From: Gammaproteobacteria bacterium
GTDB taxonomy: Bacteria; Pseudomonadota; Gammaproteobacteria; Beggiatoales; Beggiatoaceae
Assembly: GCA_003645255.1 (NCBI GenBank)
Contig: QNES01000011.1
Span: 1-48,067, forward strand
Direction of reading: 5' to 3'
DNA: 48,067 nucleotides
Part shown: in pieces, positions 1-8,744 of the stretch
How positions within the stretch are numbered: position 1 is the first letter of the stretch
Layout of the letters: the number at the start of each line of letters is the position of its first letter
The notes under the pieces: model-generated
The model's database searches: none
Seen by the model: the letters and a program-made list of their open reading frames with translations, nothing else
What the model was told of the DNA's origin: nothing
Made by a program: the position numbers and the translations under genes

Positions 1-90
1 AATACTGAAGAACTTTATCAAGCTCTAGCAGATGCTTTAGAAACAATTACTCCTGATGATGCACAAAACTGCTTTCAACATTGCCTCTAA
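1..90 (+). CDS. IS630-type transposase C-terminal fragment (partial)
   Basis: The frame is open from the first base of the window to a TAA at 88-90. It ends in DDAQNCFQHCL, which resembles the last helix of IS630-family DDE transposases, typically ending in an FxHCxY-like motif. The same frame stays open after this stop to a second TAA at 121-123 (NCTLCKREPL). The TAA may therefore replace a Tyr codon, which would make this a slightly shortened or dead copy. The catalytic DDE residues would lie outside the window. Family assignment rests on about 29 residues and is tentative. Confidence 0.45.
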   Translation, partial: NTEELYQALADALETITPDDAQNCFQHCL

Positions 91-116
91 AATTGTACTT
101 TATGCAAACGGGAACC

Positions 117-154
117 GCTATAACATCAAAAACTTGATAGTCGAGTATTATAGC
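117..154. repeat. Inverted repeat after the transposase fragment
   Basis: GCTATAA at 117-123 is inverted as TTATAGC at 148-154. The block contains ATAACATCAAAAACTTGA, which recurs exactly at about 38688 and 38912 upstream of petA. It could be the end of the insertion sequence or an independent repeat. The stretch from 91 to 231 has no convincing gene. Confidence 0.35.
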
Positions 155-231
155 ATTATTTTCTGGGTATATTATTTTTTTGGAGTTACCTAATGAGATT
201 GAAGCGCGAATGCTTTGACTCATACTCTTTT

Positions 232-1755
232 TTACCAAAAAGTCTTCTGTTCAAAAAAAGTTTGACAAGCGCTGTCTAAGCTAGTCAGGTAAGTTATGTG
301 TTGATGGGCATACCAACCATTTATAAAATGTCGAGCGGAGGCATTTTCATCTAATCCAGCTTGGTTGAGCAAATCAGTTGCCACATTCACATCATTGAGG
401 ACCCCTAGTTCATCTTGCAAATGTGATAAGTTTTTGGCATAAGGGCGAACAGCTTTATGTGGATAAAGTTCAGCAAAAAAGCGGGTACCATAAGCCATTT
501 CTTTGACAAAAATACGCAACTCATGACGTTGCTCAGTGTTAAGTTGGGCGAAGTTTTGACCCTGTTGACAGATTCGCTGATAATGCGATTCGAGCTTTTG
601 ACTGGCAAAAAGCATAACTGGGCTATCCAGACGCTGTAAGCTTTTTGTACCTAATTTCCGCCGCCAGCTTTGTTGCATCAGCCATTGACTAAGTGATAAC
701 AACAAACGACTATAATCAGGTGAACGCATGGCTTGACGCACCGTGATATACGCCCGTTCCTGAAAGTCTGCTACCCGTGTTTGTAAATCTTCGAGCAACT
801 GGTGCGAAAGAGAAAGAGGGCTGGATTGTGCTTGCATGTTTTGCAAATTCAGCGCAAATACATCCCAATCTCGTGCCACACCTAACACATCAGTCATCCA
901 TTTCACATCCTTGTATAACTTAGCATAAGTTTTTTTAGGAATCAATGACTTATAGAAACTAAGACAAGAACGCAAACGGCGCAAAGCCACGCGCATTTGA
1001 TGAACACCCTCAATATCTTCACCATACAAAACCATTTCTTCATTAGCTTGTAGATGTTCAAGACAATGCCAGATAATATGAATAAAAGCTTGATCGGCTG
1101 TCATATCAGGATTTAAATTAACGCTCCCAGCTTTCTGGAATTGAAGAGAGTTAGTTTGATACAGGGCATAGCCCCGTGCCGCCTTGCTCTTATTCTCAAT
1201 CGTGAGTGGCAAAGTTTTTTGTAAAGTCAATGCGACTTTATAAAGAACATTTGGCGAACCCGCTTTGAGTTCTAATTCCACTTCATTTAGGGGAATACTA
1301 GCGGTTTTGGTTTTAATTTCCCCCTGATCAAGAGCCACTTCAATTTTGCTTCCATCGTTTAGGCTAAGGTCCCAGGTGGTTCGTGTAAAATCAGTGGTAA
1401 ACAGGGCTTCTATCTTTTTACGATTTTTCTTACTGCTACACCAAGCAGGTAAAGCCCCTTTTGGAAATTGACTATAGTCGGGAGTATTACCGCTTATCTC
1501 CATTTCCCATTCTTGGCGTTGATGCAACCCCCCTAAAACAGTTCCAGCCGTTTTCATAGTTTGCAGCCGTTTATCACCAATACGGCGCACTCGCAATCCA
1601 ACCCCATGCTGCAATAAATCATGGTTTGGCGTATCAAAATAAGTATTGTATAAATGTTGAGTGGTATGGCTTGCCGATTGTAACATTGGGTGCTGTATCA
1701 GCTTATTAGCCTTTTTTGGGGGTAATGATAATTTTAATTCAGTTTCAATAGACAT
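232..1755 (-). CDS. ygiF: CYTH-CHAD protein, inorganic triphosphatase (YgiF-like)
   Basis: This 507-residue protein begins MSIETELKL, the ExExK signature (E4, E6, K8) of the CYTH triphosphate-tunnel fold. Alternating charged strand residues run through about residue 200. A CHAD domain follows from about 222 to the end, with HQMRVALRRLRS at 252-263 as its basic helix; CHAD domains are known to bind polyphosphate. The same two-domain order occurs in E. coli YgiF (433 residues), a cytoplasmic inorganic triphosphatase. The frame is open further upstream, but ATG at 1755 was chosen because the signature starts immediately after it; ATG at 1767 is possible. The stop is TAA at 232-234. Together with the DHH phosphoesterase at 46102, it hints at phosphate-polymer metabolism, which is inference. 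Confidence 0.85.
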   Translation of the reverse strand: MSIETELKLSLPPKKANKLIQHPMLQSASHTTQHLYNTYFDTPNHDLLQHGVGLRVRRIGDKRLQTMKTAGTVLGGLHQRQEWEMEISGNTPDYSQFPKGALPAWCSSKKNRKKIEALFTTDFTRTTWDLSLNDGSKIEVALDQGEIKTKTASIPLNEVELELKAGSPNVLYKVALTLQKTLPLTIENKSKAARGYALYQTNSLQFQKAGSVNLNPDMTADQAFIHIIWHCLEHLQANEEMVLYGEDIEGVHQMRVALRRLRSCLSFYKSLIPKKTYAKLYKDVKWMTDVLGVARDWDVFALNLQNMQAQSSPLSLSHQLLEDLQTRVADFQERAYITVRQAMRSPDYSRLLLSLSQWLMQQSWRRKLGTKSLQRLDSPVMLFASQKLESHYQRICQQGQNFAQLNTEQRHELRIFVKEMAYGTRFFAELYPHKAVRPYAKNLSHLQDELGVLNDVNVATDLLNQAGLDENASARHFINGWYAHQHITYLTSLDSACQTFFEQKTFW

Positions 1756-1940
1756 AAGAACGCTCATCAGTGAAGAAAATAGGTTGCCCTTAGAAATTTT
1801 TGCCAAAAATAGTATTTTTAATTTGTTAGAATTCGTGTCGGAAAGTTGCCGTTGCACAAAAAGACTTGCACACCCTACATAACATGCCATATTTAAGCCA
1901 TTTAAAGTATAAAAGAAACCAAGTTTTTTCAAATGTGTAC

Positions 1941-4403
1941 CTACATACCATTCTCTTGAATCCGATTACCAGCACTCGTATGATCCTCAACAGCCATAAA
2001 AGTCTGATCCACGATACGATTGGCCTGGACAATGTTGCCTGTCGTGTGGGGTAATAGATGCACCCCTGCATAATGTGATCCCAAAATGTCATTTTCAATA
2101 ATGCGATTATAACAACTGGGAAAATCACTTTGATCAGGATGTTGACGCACTGCAACCCCAATAAGAACACCAAAAAAATGAAATTTATCGTTCACTCCGC
2201 GATTATTGTTAGCAATGAGATTGTGCGCCACTGTGCAGCCATAGACAGAACGCACAAATTTAACCCCATCTCCCCAATTGCCCTCAATACAATTATTTTC
2301 AATCCGAGAATAAGCGGCGTTATCAAGGCTAATCCCCGGCAACTTGGCTTTAGAAGTGCCATCAGGCATCAAGCCCATTGTTTCGACAAAATCTTGAGTC
2401 AATTCAGCTTCATGTTGTAAACCACGTCGCCCATTATTGTAGATATGACAATTTTGCACTTGGCAACCCCAAGAGCCATTATCGATAGTAATCCCTTCAC
2501 AATCATTATCGGCAATAATACAATTAAGCACGCGCAAATAACCAACCCCATCGGTGGTGATGCCCACTTTACGATTGCGGCGAAATGAACAATTGATTAA
2601 TGTATTGCGATAGGGCGCGGGATCCTCAGGCGCAAATGGACCAAAATTGCCAATGATTTCAGCGGTATAATGTATTTGTGCTTGGAAATCTAACGGATCG
2701 ATCTCTGGTGGTAATTTTAAGTCCGTCAGGAAAACACCAGCTTGTTGGCAATGTTCCGCGATACAAGCTTGCAACAAGCTTTCCCGCACATCGCGTACCA
2801 TCATAAAACCGACTAAACCAGCCTCATAAACAGCGCATTGCTCCAACCGCGCCCGGTAAACCCCATCTGAAAATAGAAAACCAACAGCGCGAGGTGCAAA
2901 AATTTCGACATGAGAAAATAAAATATCGCTCGCTCTCGTCGCAAAAATGGCCGCACAAAACTTATGGGCACCTTGGTGACGAATCCTTACATTTTCTACC
3001 CGTACCCGATTGTCACCTTGAATCATTAAGCCAAAATCAATCTCCTTGAAAACTAACTCTGTTTTCCCTAATACGCCAACGAGGTGCACACCAGTACGGA
3101 GTTTCAACGTTTCTGTCAACTCAATACGACCTGCCGGCAAATATACTTCACCTCCGTTTTCTGGTAAAGCCGCCATTTCGGCAAATAGACGGCTCGCATT
3201 AAAATCGTCTGGCGGAATCACGCGCACGGCTACCTCATCAGCCGCAGTTTGTGGCATGAAATCGTTTGCTGGCTGAATCTCCACTTGTGCGGCAAGACGC
3301 ATCCGCTCGAAAAGTGCCCATTCAATTTGGATAGATTGGGGATTGAATTGAGATTCAGGTGACTGTGGCATGGATTTAGGTTTGAAAATCCCAGCTTCTA
3401 GCTCAATTGTGAACGTATGCAACGGTTTGTCAGCCGAAATATCTAACAAAATATCACGTTTGGCAGTGTAACCTTTTGCTGAAATATCAATAAGATACCT
3501 GTTAGGTAAATAGTGATCGAGATAAACATTGCCATCTTCACCGGTTATTCGCTGTTCTCCACACCGTTGCGGACAAATAAACTCTGCCCCCGAAATGGGT
3601 TTGCCGCTCTGGGCATCAACAACAGTAATGATAACTTGAAATTTCTCAGTAGAGGGCAGCGTAGGATGAGTTTTTGAAAACAACGGTATTCGTTTCAGGT
3701 GTTTGCGGGAACCGATTTTTACCTTGTCGCCTAAGGAAAGTTTTGCCTGAATAGGTTTATCGCTTTTCTTGCGAAGGATTGCAATGCCAAATCCATCCCT
3801 TGTTTGCATTTCAATCAATTCGATCTGCTGCGGGATCACTTCACTCGCATTAAAATGATCAATCAGTGCGCGGGGGCCATCAACATCACACATTGAGGGG
3901 TAAATATCATGCAGGATTAAGTATCCACCTACCCGAACGTCGTTATAATAGGTATTAAAATCAGCGAAAACCCCCTTGATCGAATGATCACCGTCAATAT
4001 AAAGCAGATCAATCTGGTTTTGAATTTGATCAGCTATTTGGGAATACACTTGGGTGGAATAACCCTTGATATAGGTAATGATGTCTTCCACCCCGGCCAT
4101 TTTTCGGTAATATTCTGCGATTTCCTGACGATTTTGCATACCTTTACCTGCATCCACTTCCCAATCGAATGCATCAATCGAAATAATTTTACCAAAGCCA
4201 AGTTCTTTCAAGGCTTGGGCAAAATGAAGCGTTGAAAAACCGATAAAGCAGCCGATTTCCACCACCAATAAAGGACGCAACATTTTGGTTAAACTATAAT
4301 AGGTATTTGCTACATCAATGTTGACGGAAGCGGGATGAGAACAAGGCAGGTTATCAACTTCCTTAATCACTTCCGTTAGATAAAGATGATCTTTTTCACT
4401 CAT
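1941..4403 (-). CDS. Class I methyltransferase / CNA-B-like domain / parallel beta-helix fusion
   Basis: An 820-residue protein with three parts. Residues 1-215 look like a class I SAM methyltransferase (Methyltransf_24 type): VVEIGCFIGFS at 47-57 is motif I, IDAFD at 76-80 the acidic loop, and IDGDHSIKG at 136-144 followed by GGYLILHD the late motifs. Residues about 255-336 form a CNA-B/carboxypeptidase-regulatory-like beta-sandwich (VVDAQSGKPISGAEF). From about 400 to 815 there is a right-handed parallel beta-helix with recurring N-x-I and N-N-x-I turns, as in NosD/pectate-lyase-like proteins. No signal peptide is visible, so the methyltransferase starts in the cytoplasm. The beta-helix part is clearly related to the protein at 5241-6932: both have DG(T/S), AKLP, ISLDNAA, GDG(V/I)K and FHFFGVL(I/L)G in order. 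Substrate unknown; surface-glycan modification is a guess. Confidence 0.8.
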   Translation of the reverse strand: MSEKDHLYLTEVIKEVDNLPCSHPASVNIDVANTYYSLTKMLRPLLVVEIGCFIGFSTLHFAQALKELGFGKIISIDAFDWEVDAGKGMQNRQEIAEYYRKMAGVEDIITYIKGYSTQVYSQIADQIQNQIDLLYIDGDHSIKGVFADFNTYYNDVRVGGYLILHDIYPSMCDVDGPRALIDHFNASEVIPQQIELIEMQTRDGFGIAILRKKSDKPIQAKLSLGDKVKIGSRKHLKRIPLFSKTHPTLPSTEKFQVIITVVDAQSGKPISGAEFICPQRCGEQRITGEDGNVYLDHYLPNRYLIDISAKGYTAKRDILLDISADKPLHTFTIELEAGIFKPKSMPQSPESQFNPQSIQIEWALFERMRLAAQVEIQPANDFMPQTAADEVAVRVIPPDDFNASRLFAEMAALPENGGEVYLPAGRIELTETLKLRTGVHLVGVLGKTELVFKEIDFGLMIQGDNRVRVENVRIRHQGAHKFCAAIFATRASDILFSHVEIFAPRAVGFLFSDGVYRARLEQCAVYEAGLVGFMMVRDVRESLLQACIAEHCQQAGVFLTDLKLPPEIDPLDFQAQIHYTAEIIGNFGPFAPEDPAPYRNTLINCSFRRNRKVGITTDGVGYLRVLNCIIADNDCEGITIDNGSWGCQVQNCHIYNNGRRGLQHEAELTQDFVETMGLMPDGTSKAKLPGISLDNAAYSRIENNCIEGNWGDGVKFVRSVYGCTVAHNLIANNNRGVNDKFHFFGVLIGVAVRQHPDQSDFPSCYNRIIENDILGSHYAGVHLLPHTTGNIVQANRIVDQTFMAVEDHTSAGNRIQENGM

Positions 4404-4842
4404 GCTAATTTCCTTTTCAAAAAAATCCGATTTTTTAGAAAAATTTTTATTTTGTCAACTTTTCTGGCTAACTATAACTACTCAGGGCAATCACAAGGGT
4501 GTGCAGCCTACGTATAAATATTTTCGGAACGAAGCATAAGAATATTGTTGTAGGGGCAAGACTGACTGGTTGCTCTGAGTACTTAAAAAAATAGAATTTT
4601 ATAAATGTTAAAAGATTATAGATTCATGTAGTGGCGAATTTTTGTGTTCGCCCTTTGTGAAACGTTGAACATCTAAGTAGGTACACATAAATATTTTAAC
4701 ATTTTTGTTTTCTTCTAAAGCACTCATTATTAACGGATTTATAAAAATAGAAATTGTTTTATGCTAAAGCATTGATTATTAACGAATTTTTATAATAGAA
4801 AATGTTAAAAGACTTTTGTGGACCTACTTATATACTTATAAT
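4404..4842. other. Intergenic region with small repeats
   Basis: No gene is supported here. The stretch holds a GGGTGTGCAGCCTACG repeat near 4497 (its reverse complement is near 28191), a TAGGGGCA stem-loop at 4548-4580, a GCGAA/TTCGC stem-loop near 4630-4660 and the inverted-repeat element at 4674-4830. All belong to repeat families seen elsewhere in the window. Confidence 0.7.
4674..4830. repeat. MITE-like element, 157 bp, 32-bp terminal inverted repeats
   Basis: The left end (4674-4705) begins TAAGTAGGTACACATAAA. The right end (4799-4830), read on the other strand, begins TAAGTAGGTCCACAAAAG. The two ends agree at 28 of 32 positions. Between them lie two tandem 48-bp units (about 4706-4753 and 4754-4801), each containing CTAAAGCA, ATTATTAACG and ATAGAAA. 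It has no coding capacity. A related end is found at 32541-32572, also 28 of 32 identical to the right end. No clear target duplication is visible. Confidence 0.65.
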
Positions 4843-5043
4843 TCACCGCATCCATATTGACTGCAAATGGGCAAATTGGTCAAAACCATAAAAACGCGCC
4901 ATACGGATATGGCTGTTTTCGGACCATTCTGTGGAATTAAGCACCCCATCTATTGTGGGAGTTCCGTAGGGGATTATGTTATCAGCTTGTGTTAGACTCG
5001 CTGAAAGACATAAAACCGCCCCTACCCATTTTGCGGTTTTCAT
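4843..5043 (-). pseudogene. Truncated secreted protein, CBM9/DOMON-like start
   Basis: A 66-codon frame encodes a signal peptide (MKTAKWVGAVLCLSASLTQA) followed by GTPTIDGVLNSTEWSEN, the characteristic opening of family 9 carbohydrate-binding-like (DOMON-type) domains. Such domains normally need about 170 residues or more. Here the frame stops about 30 residues into the domain, and no continuation is seen in the other frames. The break lies 13 bp from the MITE-like element at 4674-4830, suggesting that insertion or a related rearrangement removed the rest. It could still be expressed as a small secreted peptide, but the remnant explanation is simpler. Confidence 0.55.
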
Positions 5044-5240
5044 TTAATTAAGACTCCTTTTTAAGTAAAAGTTATTTAACAATAGTGCCATTAATTATTT
5101 TAAAATAAGTTGACTTCAATTGCAACTGGAAAAATAGTTAAAACTTGATGTTTAAGTTAGCATTTGTTAACATAATTTATTTCGCACGATCAAAAATCCG
5201 TTTGTTTCGATAATCCGTTGTACTCTCAAAATATATAAGC

Positions 5241-6932
5241 ATGAACTTTAAACGATATAATGTTATTTGGTTGTTAATAGCGACATGGTGTAGCAGCATT
5301 CAAACAGTGTATGCAGAAAGCCTACTTCAACAATATCATATGCCGCCTTTGGAAAGGGCGGCGAATACTGATCCGGCTAAGATATTACTAGATAATGCAA
5401 GAGCATTAAAACGAGCCCAAGCTGTTTCGATACCTTTTACAGCGATAGAAGATCCCAAAACCTATCAAAACAACTTGCGGGATGACATTCAAGCTGGTTT
5501 GCCAAGTTGGGCAAAAAATACTCCCCATGTTGACTTTAGTGGAAATAAAATCAGCGAACTCAATAAATTATTGCAAAGCTTATCGGGTCAACACCGTGTG
5601 AGTTTGCAAGGACAAACGATAATGGCTGATGAAGTTTTATTGCTGCCCTCAGAAATATTACTATTAGGTAATAATGCCACGTTAACGGCTCCTACCGTTC
5701 AAAATCCTGCCACTGTGCTAATAGCCGCTAATAGTGGCAAGAGTGGAATGATTGATTTTGCGATTGAAACGACAGGGCTTGGTATTATGATTGCGGGAGC
5801 GCAAGGGGTGATAATGCGTAACCTGCGTTTTCTTAACAGTGGACGCGCTATTGCGATTTTGAATAATAGTCGCTTTATTGAAATCGAACAGGTGCAAATT
5901 AACCAACCGCAGCAAGGCGGCATTTTAATCCAAGGCAATGTCTCATACGTTTGGTTGCATGATTCAGATATTCGCAATGGACAACGAGCAGATAATGGCG
6001 GTGCTGGGCTGCTGATCAGCGATGCTTTGGCAAAAAAAGACTTTGAAAACAGTACCTTAGCAGATTCACTTACAGAACCCTTATGGCCGATTCACCCGGC
6101 GCCGCATGCATTGTTGATTGAAAACAATACCTTCAGCGGACATAGAACCCAGGGATTGTATATTGACGGTGGCTATGGTTTGGTCATTCAGCATAATCAA
6201 ATCATGCATAATGACAAAGAAGGTATGTGCTTAGATTTTGGCGCTGTCAATAATATTGTGATGGAAAACGTTTTTGAAGGCAATGGCCATCGTGCTCGCC
6301 AAACGGATGATGATCTTCGCGATGATTTGGTTCTTGGATTTGGTCGCCTAGCGGATGGCTCTGCGGTCGCAAAATTACCGGCGATTTCCCTGGATAATGC
6401 CGCCCAAAACCTATTGCTCTGGAATATTGTGCGAGACAGTGCCGGCGACGGGATTAAAATTGTGCGGACTGGCATACGTAACTTGATTATGTTTAACACC
6501 TTGATGGATAACAATCAGGGTACTAACAGTCGCTTTCATTTTTTTGGAGTATTATTAGGCAGTGCTGGCTTAGAAGCGGAAATTGACTCTGGCAACCATC
6601 CACTTGATTTTCTACCTCCCATCGAAAATATCGTCGCTGGGAACCTAATCTATGGTGCCCATTGGGCTGGTATTTTACTAGATCGTGAAGCTGCCTTTAA
6701 TGATATTTACGATAATATGATACGCCATTATCAGCATTTACCCATTGAATCTGCCAGTAGCCGTTTTAATAGTATTGTTGGTAATAGTTGGCAAACTGCT
6801 CATCCTAAGTCTTGGAAAGAACAGTTAATGTCGCTTTTAACTAATTGGAAGGTATGGCTGTTCGCGTTGGTGATAATAGTGGCAATAATGGGATTATTGA
6901 TCTTGCTCTTAAAATGGCGGGGCAAAAATTGA
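5241..6932 (+). CDS. Secreted right-handed beta-helix protein with C-terminal membrane anchor
   Basis: The 563-residue protein has a signal peptide (residues 1-26, ending VYAES). A parallel beta-helix runs from about 100 to 520, with repeated short strands ending in Asn-rich turns (IENNTF, IQHNQI, NIVMENVF). A single transmembrane helix lies at about 536-557, followed by a short basic tail (KWRGKN). The topology suggests the helix domain sits in the periplasm, tethered to the inner membrane. It is paralogous to the C-terminal half of the protein at 1941-4403. Families with this fold act on or bind polysaccharides; catalytic residues cannot be assigned by eye, so no enzyme name is given. Its own upstream region lies between it and the divergent truncated gene at 4843. 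Confidence 0.75.
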   Translation: MNFKRYNVIWLLIATWCSSIQTVYAESLLQQYHMPPLERAANTDPAKILLDNARALKRAQAVSIPFTAIEDPKTYQNNLRDDIQAGLPSWAKNTPHVDFSGNKISELNKLLQSLSGQHRVSLQGQTIMADEVLLLPSEILLLGNNATLTAPTVQNPATVLIAANSGKSGMIDFAIETTGLGIMIAGAQGVIMRNLRFLNSGRAIAILNNSRFIEIEQVQINQPQQGGILIQGNVSYVWLHDSDIRNGQRADNGGAGLLISDALAKKDFENSTLADSLTEPLWPIHPAPHALLIENNTFSGHRTQGLYIDGGYGLVIQHNQIMHNDKEGMCLDFGAVNNIVMENVFEGNGHRARQTDDDLRDDLVLGFGRLADGSAVAKLPAISLDNAAQNLLLWNIVRDSAGDGIKIVRTGIRNLIMFNTLMDNNQGTNSRFHFFGVLLGSAGLEAEIDSGNHPLDFLPPIENIVAGNLIYGAHWAGILLDREAAFNDIYDNMIRHYQHLPIESASSRFNSIVGNSWQTAHPKSWKEQLMSLLTNWKVWLFALVIIVAIMGLLILLLKWRGKN

Positions 6933-6942
6933 TACCAGTTCA

Positions 6943-6974
6943 AGAAATCCGATTTTTTCAAAAATCGGATTTTT
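6943..6974. terminator. Palindrome AAATCCGATTTTT family, likely terminator
   Basis: AAATCCGATTTTTTC is followed by AAAAATCGGATTT, a near-perfect hairpin ending in a T run, just after the beta-helix gene. The same palindrome recurs at 8716, 22011, 26085 and 45128, with base-changed versions at 21329 and 34736. It can act as a terminator in both directions. Confidence 0.55.
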
Positions 6975-7029
6975 ACTGATTCTAATTAGGCAACTATTTT
7001 AAAAGTTTCAAGGTGTGAAAGGTGACAAA

Positions 7030-7380
7030 ATGAAAGAAAGTACTCGTTATTTAAAAATGGTTCAATGGTCCGAAGAAGATGCTTGTTACATTGGAACTTG
7101 CCCGGGGTTAATGTTAGGTGGTGTGCATGGAGATAATGAGATTGACGTTTATGTTGAATTGTGCGAAGCCATTGAAGAATGTATACGAATCTATCAAGAA
7201 GATGGAGACACTTTACCAGAAGCTACTGCGAAACCTTATTCCGGTCAATTTAACCTTGATGTGGGTTGTGAATTACATAAAGCACTTTCTATTGCTGCCC
7301 TACAAGTAAACGAAAGTTTAGAGTACTTTTGTATCAATAAACTCAAACAATATACCCATCTTCATAATGTATCATTTTGA
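7030..7380 (+). CDS. HicB-family antitoxin-like protein, solitary
   Basis: This 116-residue protein has the HicB fold: an N-terminal half with TRYLKMVQWSEEDACYIGTCPGL and GVHGDN followed by a helix (YVELCEAIEECIRIY), then a C-terminal ribbon-helix-helix-like segment (LHKALSIAALQVNESLEYFCINKL). HicB proteins normally neutralise the HicA mRNA interferase and bind the operator of their own operon. No HicA-like double-stranded-RNA-binding ORF is visible on either side, so this is an orphan antitoxin or a regulator. ATG at 7030 was chosen over GTG at 7015 because AAAGGTG lies at good spacing before it. Confidence 0.75.
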   Translation: MKESTRYLKMVQWSEEDACYIGTCPGLMLGGVHGDNEIDVYVELCEAIEECIRIYQEDGDTLPEATAKPYSGQFNLDVGCELHKALSIAALQVNESLEYFCINKLKQYTHLHNVSF

Positions 7381-7440
7381 GGCAAGACGGGGTTTACAAG
7401 CTAGCCATGTTGGGTGGGAAAACTCCTTTCATGAATTAAT

Positions 7441-7473
7441 AAACCTGATAGGTTTTTAAAACCTGTCAGGTTT
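7441..7473. repeat. Nested palindrome AAACCTGACAGG family
   Basis: AAACCTGATAGGTTTTT and AAAACCTGTCAGGTTT form an inverted repeat whose halves are themselves near-palindromic (CCTGACAGG). Other copies lie at 31117-31149 and 46051-46083, with a half copy near 18910. This one separates convergent genes and may terminate both. Confidence 0.6.
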
Positions 7474-7509
7474 GGCTTGTAACTGTCAGAAGTTATTAAA
7501 ACCTCATTT

Positions 7510-8358
7510 CTAGGTTCTAATACCAAAACTTTGGTTAAAAGCATTCTCTGGAATAGCAGATACGCCCGTCAATTCGTAGATCAACTTATAGCGTTTCCAA
7601 GCATCTTTACGTCGCCCCATTTCCAACAGTATGTTTGCGCCTGTTTTAAGTGCCCTAATATGAACCTTCATTAATTTAGCATTCTCAAAATCGTGTGGTT
7701 CTTGATAGATATCAAATGCTTGACTAAAGTACCTTGAAGCCTGTTTAGATCGACGCTTGTTATATAAAACAATACCTATTTGTTCAAACAATTTGGCACG
7801 ATCAATATCAAATCGAAAATTATTTGCGATGGCTGGCTGATTATAAATGGCTAATGCCTTTTCAAATTGACTGAAAGTCATTTGTATAAAACCGCGTTTA
7901 TATGCATTAAGCGCGGATCTTTCAAAAAGTTTGGCTCGTTTAACCGCCGGTTTTATCTGATACTTGATAATCAAAAATTTGTAAGCGAACAATCCAAAGA
8001 AAACGGTGATGAGTGCCACTTCCTCAAGTATGATTGCGCTTGGATAAAAAATAAATAAGAAACTGGTACAAAGCAAAATAATGAAAGCTTCGCCATAAAT
8101 TATTGGCTTGACTTCATTAAAACAAAATTCCTCTACTTTAGTTAATAGCCATGTTAAGAGATGTTGTAGGGATAAAATGTGCACTATTTTTGTCAAGAAC
8201 TTGATAGGGTTGATAAAAAGTTCTGGAATCTCTAATAACAATTTCAGACACAACATGGGAAAATTGAGAAAGTATCTCGTAAAAATAAATACGCATAAGA
8301 CAAGCATTGCAAATGAAAGTAGCAATAAAGGAAACAGTGCTAAAATTTGGTGAGACAT
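7510..8358 (-). CDS. Membrane protein with TPR-like C-terminal domain
   Basis: The 282-residue protein begins with a long hydrophobic segment (about residues 5-30). A further pair of membrane spans (about 88-130) surrounds the stretch AFIILLCTSFLFIFYP. The last 140 residues are soluble helices with TPR-like spacing (SALNAYKRGFIQMTFSQFEKALAIY, RAKLFEQIGIVLYNKRRSKQASRYFSQAFDIY, ANILLEMGRRKDAWKRY). The likely role is a membrane-bound scaffold facing the cytoplasm; the partner is unknown. It is a single-gene unit with repeat-rich intergenic DNA on both sides. Confidence 0.6.
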   Translation of the reverse strand: MSHQILALFPLLLLSFAMLVLCVFIFTRYFLNFPMLCLKLLLEIPELFINPIKFLTKIVHILSLQHLLTWLLTKVEEFCFNEVKPIIYGEAFIILLCTSFLFIFYPSAIILEEVALITVFFGLFAYKFLIIKYQIKPAVKRAKLFERSALNAYKRGFIQMTFSQFEKALAIYNQPAIANNFRFDIDRAKLFEQIGIVLYNKRRSKQASRYFSQAFDIYQEPHDFENAKLMKVHIRALKTGANILLEMGRRKDAWKRYKLIYELTGVSAIPENAFNQSFGIRT

Positions 8359-8660
8359 GATATGGTACCCCTACGTTTATTTGTAATAATAAATGATAAG
8401 CATAAGGCGTGCCAATTTTTATGTTATTGATTTTAAAGAATAAAATTGAAATTGTTCTAAAAAAAAGGTGTTTATTTTCAGCAGGTAGGGTAACGGGGGG
8501 AACTTTCAATTAGTCATATTGTTATGGTATTGATTTTAAAGTAGAAAATATAACAAAATCTGAAATAGAGTGCTATACTGAATTATTTTAAGGACCATTT
8601 ATCGCTTATTTTTGACAGTTCAGTTATTGCTATCTTCTTGATTTTCCGAAATATTTTAAA

Positions 8661-8705
8661 AAAAAGTGCTGATTTTCAGCACCTGCTGATTTTCAGCACT
8701 TTTTA
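8661..8705. repeat. Compound hairpin, GCTGATTTTCAGC units
   Basis: AAAAAGTGCTGA at the left pairs with TCAGCACTTTTT at the right. Inside, GTGCTGATTTTCAGCAC is a hairpin by itself and GCTGATTTTCAGCAC is repeated. It is A-rich before and T-rich after, so it could terminate transcription in either direction. Confidence 0.5.
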
Positions 8706-8715
8706 ACAGGCTAAA

Positions 8716-8744
8716 AAATCCGATTTTTTGAAAAAATCGGATTT
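8716..8744. terminator. AAATCCGATTTTT palindrome, likely terminator
   Basis: A perfect hairpin (AAATCCGATTTTTT, one-base loop, then its complement) lies 15 bp past the stop codon of the minus-strand gene at 8760. It is well placed to end that transcript. Confidence 0.6.

Noticed and set aside
47-238. 63-codon minus-strand frame
   Set aside because: It runs antisense through the transposase tail and an inverted repeat; no recognisable protein features.
1826-2173. 115-codon minus-strand frame
   Set aside because: Mostly an out-of-frame reading of the beta-helix gene end plus intergenic sequence.
4706-4801. Two 48-bp units considered as a CRISPR mini-array
   Set aside because: The units are directly adjacent without spacers and lie inside terminal inverted repeats.
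8138-8509. 123-codon minus-strand frame
   Set aside because: It overlaps the TPR membrane protein in another frame and looks like a compositional shadow.
8565-8580. Extended -10 promoter TGCTATACT on the plus strand
   Set aside because: No gene lies downstream on that strand before convergent genes; no -35 partner.
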